Assembly: GCF_014839805.1 (NCBI RefSeq) | Contig: NC_051130.1 | Span: 7,192,001 to 7,256,000, forward strand | DNA from: Manduca sexta | Lineage: Eukaryota; Arthropoda; Insecta; Lepidoptera; Sphingidae | Length of the DNA: 64,000 bases | Direction: 5' to 3' | Notes under the pieces: model-generated | Told to the model about the DNA's origin: nothing | What the model saw: the letters and a program-made list of their open reading frames with translations, nothing else | The model's database searches: none | Translations under genes and position numbers: made by a program | Shown: positions 59,605 through 64,000 of the stretch, piece after piece | Position numbering within the stretch: the first letter of the stretch is position 1 | Layout: each line of letters starts with the position of its first letter

Positions 59605-59720
59605 ACATTTTAATCATATTTCTATCCCGGTTTTTCTACGTTTTAATTAATATAAAATCCGAAAACTAACTTTACTTTAATGTCTACGGTCGCGTAAACA
59701 TAAGAAATCATTAAATCATT
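59605..59720. repeat. Repeat family 7, divergent
   Basis: CTATCCCGGTTTTTCTACG, ATAAAATCCGAAAACTAAC, TTTAATGTCTACGGTCGCG and TAAACATAAGAAATCATTA. Confidence 0.5.
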
Positions 59721-59921
59721 TCCTCTGAACTACTATTTATTTTTAAATTTACTATAAACTTCGGAAAGACAATACGATACATCACAAGACCTTAGATTAA
59801 CATTATCTGAAGAATATTACAAAGCGAGTTGCACGAAACAGTGAACGGAGCAATTGTTATTGCCTGATGTCCAAAGACATACGTCAGATCAAGAACCTAC
59901 GATAAACTGTATACGTGTTAA

Positions 59922-59927
59922 TTTATT
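59922..59927 (-). terminator. Poly(A) signal of CSP-E
   Basis: AATAAA on minus about 93 nt past the stop codon of CSP-E. Confidence 0.6.
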
Positions 59928-60019
59928 TCAATACAAAATAATTCGTGATTAATGTTCGTGTTCGCGATATTCGTAGTTGCGTACACGGCTTACCATTAAC
60001 AATTAACAATACAACATAA

Positions 60020-61376
60020 TTAGTCTTTTTCTGCGAGGAATTTGTTAAATGAATCTTTGTACTTATTGTCCTCGTCATATTTGTGCACAAGTTTATCCCA
60101 CGACTCTGGGTGTCGGTCAATCACAGCTCTGATCACTTGTTTGATTAGTTTCTTTTGTTTCGGCGTGCATTTACCACATGATGTCTCTAGGGCTTCTGGT
60201 ATCACTTCTGTAAATATTTTGAAACATTTTATTAGTGGTTCTAACTTTAAAAAATACTGTTATATAGATGTGAAAATAATTAATTGAAAATAATGACTAG
60301 TTTGTTTTACAAATGCAATGTAATATATCAATTTGGTTCCTATATTTTTATCTTTGTCTTTATGATTAAATATTGTTAAGGTAATTAATTTAAGAATCAT
60401 GAAAGTTAAACATTGATTTAAAATATATTTTTTAGTAAAATATTTATAAATAATTGAATTATAGGTAATTATTTCCACTATAAGTTAATTTTAAATCAAA
60501 TTAAAATACCTACCAAAAGACACCAAAAGTATACGTTGCGTTGTTAACAATTCACTATTGTTAGGAGCTATACTGATTAATAGTTTACCATAATAGAATT
60601 AAAACTTACATAACCGGTATTAACTAGTACTTAAATTAAGGATGCATGAGTTATATGACACCTTAGTGCAGTCTAGAAATGACAAAACAGCACTCTAACT
60701 ACCTAATTCCAAGATTTGAAATATAACCATAAATATATAAATCATATATTGCGTAATGTGTAAACAAAATAAACAATATTTCTTAATCAATTATTAATTC
60801 AATTTATAGGTGGTCACTGCAATATTCAATATGAATGCCCGTGACCACACCAACTGAGCACTTTGCTTCATAGTCTTTAAAGTTGTAAGCACGCCATACA
60901 ATGCTAAAAAACATATAATTTTGCTAGGTAGAATATATTTTATATCTGCCTAAGTAGCGACCACCGTACACAAGGTGTTAAAATCCGCTATAATGGCCCG
61001 CGTAAGTTTGTCGCGTTTCGGGATCGGCCTCTGTATATCTGGTTCCAACAGGCCGGCATAATTGTGGCGACTATTGAAGGGTAATCATCTCTCGTCAGTC
61101 AACGTTCTATTGGACCGCACTCCACTTGCCATCAGGTGCAGTGGGGCCAATTTCCCGAGCACGTATGGAAAAAAAATAAAAAATGATGTACTTACTCTTG
61201 AAATCCTTAGCGTCAGGTGTGCAAGGTCCTTCGTCAAGGAAGCATTTCGTGTAGCTGAGAAGAATTCTGTCGTTCTCAAGTAGTGGCTGTACATCAAAGT
61301 CATCGTATTTGGAGCTGTAAAAATCCGCAGATACCATCGCCACCAAGAGAATAAAAAGAGTGCACTTGGCTTCCAT
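60020..61376 (-). CDS. CSP: Chemosensory protein (CSP-E), two coding exons
   Basis: Exon 1 61376-61196, intron 61195-60208, exon 2 60207-60020 (TAA): 369 nt, 122 aa. The signal peptide is MEAKCTLFILLVAMVSA and the mature start is DFYSSKYDDFDVQPLL. Cysteines: CFLDEGPC, 18 residues, CGKC. The donor is AAGA/GTAAGT and the acceptor ATTTACAG, phase 1, the standard CSP site. The C-terminus reads KYDEDNKYKDSFNKF and ends LAEKD. Acidic EGP between Cys1 and Cys2 and the Phe-rich mature start mark a divergent member relative to B, C and D. An acceptor (TTTTTAAAG) sits 3 nt before the ATG, so a 5'UTR intron is again likely. Repeat family 8 begins about 25 nt inside the coding intron next to the donor. 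It is convergent with CSP-D and divergent from the EFHB-like gene. Confidence 0.93.
60924..61170. repeat. Dispersed repeat family 8, intact copy in the CSP-E intron
   Basis: ATATATTTTATATCTGCCTA, GTACACAAGGTGTTAAAATC, TTCCAACAGGCCGGCATAAT, TGTGGCGACTATTGAAGGGT, ATCATCTCTCGTC, CTCCACTTGCCATCAGGTGC. It provides the empty site for the insertion at 10858. No terminal inverted repeats were identified. Confidence 0.7.
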
Positions 61377-61967
61377 CGTCTTTAAAAATGTTCTAAAATA
61401 TTTTCTTTGTCTATTTAAATTCTGAAATTTAGAGTTTAATTACTGAATTATTTAAGTTTTTCTTGCAAATAAATTTACCAAATCATTTTTATTTCGTATT
61501 TCTTAATGGTAATCGTAATTCAGTATTGTTATCTATGGCATTCTTAATTAGACTAATTTTCGAAGCTACTTCGTAATCCGTAAATAATAAGATTGTTTTC
61601 TTTTACAATCTTTAATATAATACTCGTAATTATTGTAAGAAAGTTACACAACCCACTACAAGGCGTGTTATACACAATTAGGTACACATTTTTTTATATG
61701 AGTATATATGTGCATATTTTAAAGTGTACCTTTTTATTTGAGGTAAACACTTAATACTATAATAAAATAGAGATCAATTTTAATTAGGTATTTACTTGGA
61801 TTAGATACTTAATTGAAACAATCGTTATTAGAAATTGACTTCATACATGCCTAGAAATAAAAAAACACAAATGGCTTGAATTTTCTCACACTAATAAGAC
61901 ATCAAAATAATATTAAACCCTTTTAGTGATTGCCGTTGTTCATTACTACGAACTAATCCTCACTTAC

Positions 61968-62000
61968 TGAAGTCTACAGAATTTTCCAGTTGTATTTAAA
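61968..62000 (-). promoter_or_regulatory. Candidate first-exon donor and TATA-like box of CSP-E
   Basis: On minus, GACTTCA/GTAAGT ends at 61968 and would pair with the acceptor at 61380 (intron of about 588 nt). A TTTAAATA motif lies at 62000-61993, but the spacing would leave almost no exon. A GTATATTATG box near 62050 may be the real one. The donor is better supported than the promoter. Confidence 0.3.
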
Positions 62001-62310
62001 GGCTATGACTGTCATTGTCCATAAGTGCTCCTACTGTAAACATAATATACGTTAGAATTACACACGTGAGTGCAATTTTAATGAGTATATTATTGCATAC
62101 TGCTAGTCAGCAGTCACATAGTGTGTACTTGTTTCTTTATTCCTACGTTAGAAAATTGACAGTGTGGTCATTATAGTGTTTGTGACGTCTTTTATCCTTG
62201 TCCCGAAATTTCACACGGACATAATATTCTGTTTATTTTGCATGAGTCTTGAATTAATTTAAAAATCTATTAACAACTGTTTTGATCATAGCGTATGTTA
62301 TTCAATATTG

Positions 62311-62490
62311 TTTGTTTTTTTGCTCAGTATCAGCCTGGAGTCTGGAATTTGTACACAATATGGCGCTTTATTAGGCTCGCCCCTATCAGATCGTGCGATG
62401 GAATACGCACAACAATAATTGGGCGCCCTGGTTACAGACTTCCCGACCCCTTCGGGAATAAAAGCGTGATGTGTGGGCGTCTGTGTGTAT
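62311..62490 (+). repeat. SINE family 2, 5'-truncated
   Basis: CTCAGTATCAGCCTGGAGTC, TGGAATTTGTACACAATATG, CCGACCCCTTCGGGAATAAA and GCGTGATGTGTGG: the 3' part of the family-2 SINE. It ends about 230 bp before the EFHB-like ATG. Confidence 0.75.
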
Positions 62491-62718
62491 GTAAGTCTTA
62501 ATTCTTGAATTATGAGGCATTGTATGTTAATTTACTATGAATATACTAATTTGATGAATTACTCCTTTGTATTATACTGTTTAGTATTTATATTCCGGTT
62601 TATATTCTTGTTTATATTTGTTGATTTCACTGACATTAAATGTCATAAATTATTTTTAATCGAAAAATTTACAATAACTTTGCTATTTATATTTTAAACG
62701 TACCAATACTTATTCATC

Positions 62719-64000
62719 ATGCCTGTGGACTGTCAAAGATCCACATCTGGGGGAAAGGGGAATCTCGGTATATTTATAGAGAGAGATCCAAAAGTTTGCG
62801 CAGCTGGTTTGCCAACAGCTCAGCCTGATGACAAAGTACCAGATTTTTTGGAACATTACCTCTTAAAGGATGAGGCTGACGCTCTTATAAGTGATGCCAT
62901 TATCCCTGATGCAAAACCACGATCATTACCACCTTTACGTCATCCGATACCGCTGGACATGCGCTATGCTGGACCTTTTGGAGATGTAGCTCAAATAATA
63001 AATCCACCAATAAAAACAAAGTTTCAAACATTGGTTGACGATTTCAAAGATACTGCCTATAAGTCGTATTGGAAGAAACCGCTTGGAAAGGTACAAGACC
63101 CAGTGCCTATGTTACCAGAGGGATTTGATACATTTGGTACGACGTTTGGGAAAAAGACACCATTCCATGGACGCTTTTATGACATAGTGATGCCGCGCGT
63201 GCCGTATCCTGATAAAACTCCACATTCAGCTGAGCCTGGGGTTCAAGCTAGTCGAAATTACTGCTCACCTCCTTATCGACCCGATGTTACATATGGACAT
63301 AGAACATACGTAGATAAACGAGGAACATATGCAAGATGTTGTTTGACTGACGACAGAATTACTTTGGGCACAGGAGCACGAACTATAATAAATACGCTAC
63401 AATGTAACTTTCAGGACCTTACACAGCCCAGAATAGGAAAAGTCTTAGCTCCTAATGACAACATTAATGTAGTACCAAAAGGATATTCTTTCGGCAAACT
63501 TAAACCTCCTGATAATCTTCCAGAATGTCTTACAACTTGTGAAATTAATCCTGAAAAGGATTTTTTCAGAAAATGCTTAAAACACCTCAATTCGTTGCGA
63601 AAAGTTTTGTCTAGGCGCTTTTTACCGACATTCTATCATAATTTTTATCTGAGTCTCAAATATTTTGATACGGATAAAACTGGTTGGCTCCCAAAAGAGA
63701 CAGTTTACGAATACTGCGCCACTAAATTAATAAGATTTGATTCCTCCCTAATTGAACCATTGCTATCGATGTGGCAAGCCTTCGACGGCTCTAGAATAGA
63801 ATATAAAACTTTCGTACATGTTATAAATTACAGAGAACCTTCGCCTGAAATGCCTAAAATACCTGATATACCACCAGAATGTCTTGATTTTCGAACAACT
63901 TACTCTGAAATGGTCAAACCTGGTCAAGTAGCAGACAACAGTCCGATGGCTGGATTACCTTCTGGAAGATATTTTGATCTAGACTATCCAGTAACTCCTG
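62719..64000 (+). CDS. EFHB: Probable EFHB/CFAP21 (EF-hand domain family member B), 5' part
   Basis: An open frame of 427 codons from ATG 62719 to the right edge, with an in-frame TAA at 62695 making this the first Met. No signal peptide. It starts MPVDCQRSTSGGKGNLGIF. Recognisable segments: FGTTFGKKTPFHGRFYDIV (about residue 135-155), VTYGHRTYVDKRGTYARCCL (about 193-212) and a C-terminal helical region with a degenerate EF-hand loop DTDKTGWLPKET from residue 317, which lacks Glu at position 12. A second, weaker loop, FDGSRIEYKTF, follows near 353. This layout (N-terminal proline-rich repeats, YGxRT-type motif, divergent EF-hands) fits EFHB, a microtubule inner protein of motile axonemes, expected in sperm in an insect. 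The human protein is about 830 aa, so roughly half is present. I assign it from memory of the family, not from a search. No intron is evident in 1.28 kb. Confidence 0.65.
   Translation, partial: MPVDCQRSTSGGKGNLGIFIERDPKVCAAGLPTAQPDDKVPDFLEHYLLKDEADALISDAIIPDAKPRSLPPLRHPIPLDMRYAGPFGDVAQIINPPIKTKFQTLVDDFKDTAYKSYWKKPLGKVQDPVPMLPEGFDTFGTTFGKKTPFHGRFYDIVMPRVPYPDKTPHSAEPGVQASRNYCSPPYRPDVTYGHRTYVDKRGTYARCCLTDDRITLGTGARTIINTLQCNFQDLTQPRIGKVLAPNDNINVVPKGYSFGKLKPPDNLPECLTTCEINPEKDFFRKCLKHLNSLRKVLSRRFLPTFYHNFYLSLKYFDTDKTGWLPKETVYEYCATKLIRFDSSLIEPLLSMWQAFDGSRIEYKTFVHVINYREPSPEMPKIPDIPPECLDFRTTYSEMVKPGQVADNSPMAGLPSGRYFDLDYPVTP

Overview
The window reads as nuclear DNA of a moth (Lepidoptera, most likely Noctuoidea). 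It is AT-rich, gene-poor and intron-rich. It carries insect chemosensory protein (CSP) genes with the four-cysteine pattern C-x6-C-x18-C-x2-C, and several dispersed repeat families that I recognise as lepidopteran or noctuid (tRNA-like SINEs, RTE tails ending in GATGATG, the CCGGCCAAGTGCGAGTCGG repeat). The species assignment is inference, since no marker gene is present.

Layout. 1-946: decayed RTE-type non-LTR retrotransposon on the minus strand. 2241-2428: last coding exon of CSP-A (+), whose first exon is not visible. 4047-6512: CSP-B (-), with two coding exons and a probable non-coding first exon. 6.6-16 kb: repeats, including a 124-bp tandem array and a nested retroposon. 16102-18911: CSP-C (-), same architecture. 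19-56 kb: about 37 kb with no host gene I can support. It is filled by a Copia LTR retrotransposon (23815-27534, TSD GATAC), a Ty3/gypsy LTR retrotransposon (29156-34214, TSD CCGT), SINEs, a mariner-type MITE, RTE tails and a GC-rich LINE-like fragment. 55828-59312: CSP-D (+), with an uninterrupted coding region behind a long 5'UTR intron. 59922-61379: CSP-E (-), tail-to-tail with CSP-D. 62719-64000: start of a long open exon (+), probably EFHB/CFAP21, an axonemal EF-hand family protein, cut by the window edge.

How the genes relate. The five CSPs are paralogues from local duplication. They are small secreted alpha-helical carriers of hydrophobic ligands. Four of the five have a splice acceptor directly before or within 7 nt of the ATG. 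Three (B, C, D) also show a TATA box, a 46-70 nt non-coding exon and a splice donor upstream, so the family appears to share a promoter plus 5'UTR-intron design. In B and D a palindromic ACGT-core bZIP-type site sits about 31-33 bp upstream of the TATA box. The EFHB-like gene is unrelated and diverges from CSP-E. Both LTR elements are defective: each has frameshifts and deletions despite almost identical LTR sequence. I found no CRISPR array, tRNA or rRNA gene, and nothing I can claim as a wholly new system. The best leads are the conserved CSP 5' architecture, the intron-less CSP-D coding region and the asymmetric gypsy LTRs.
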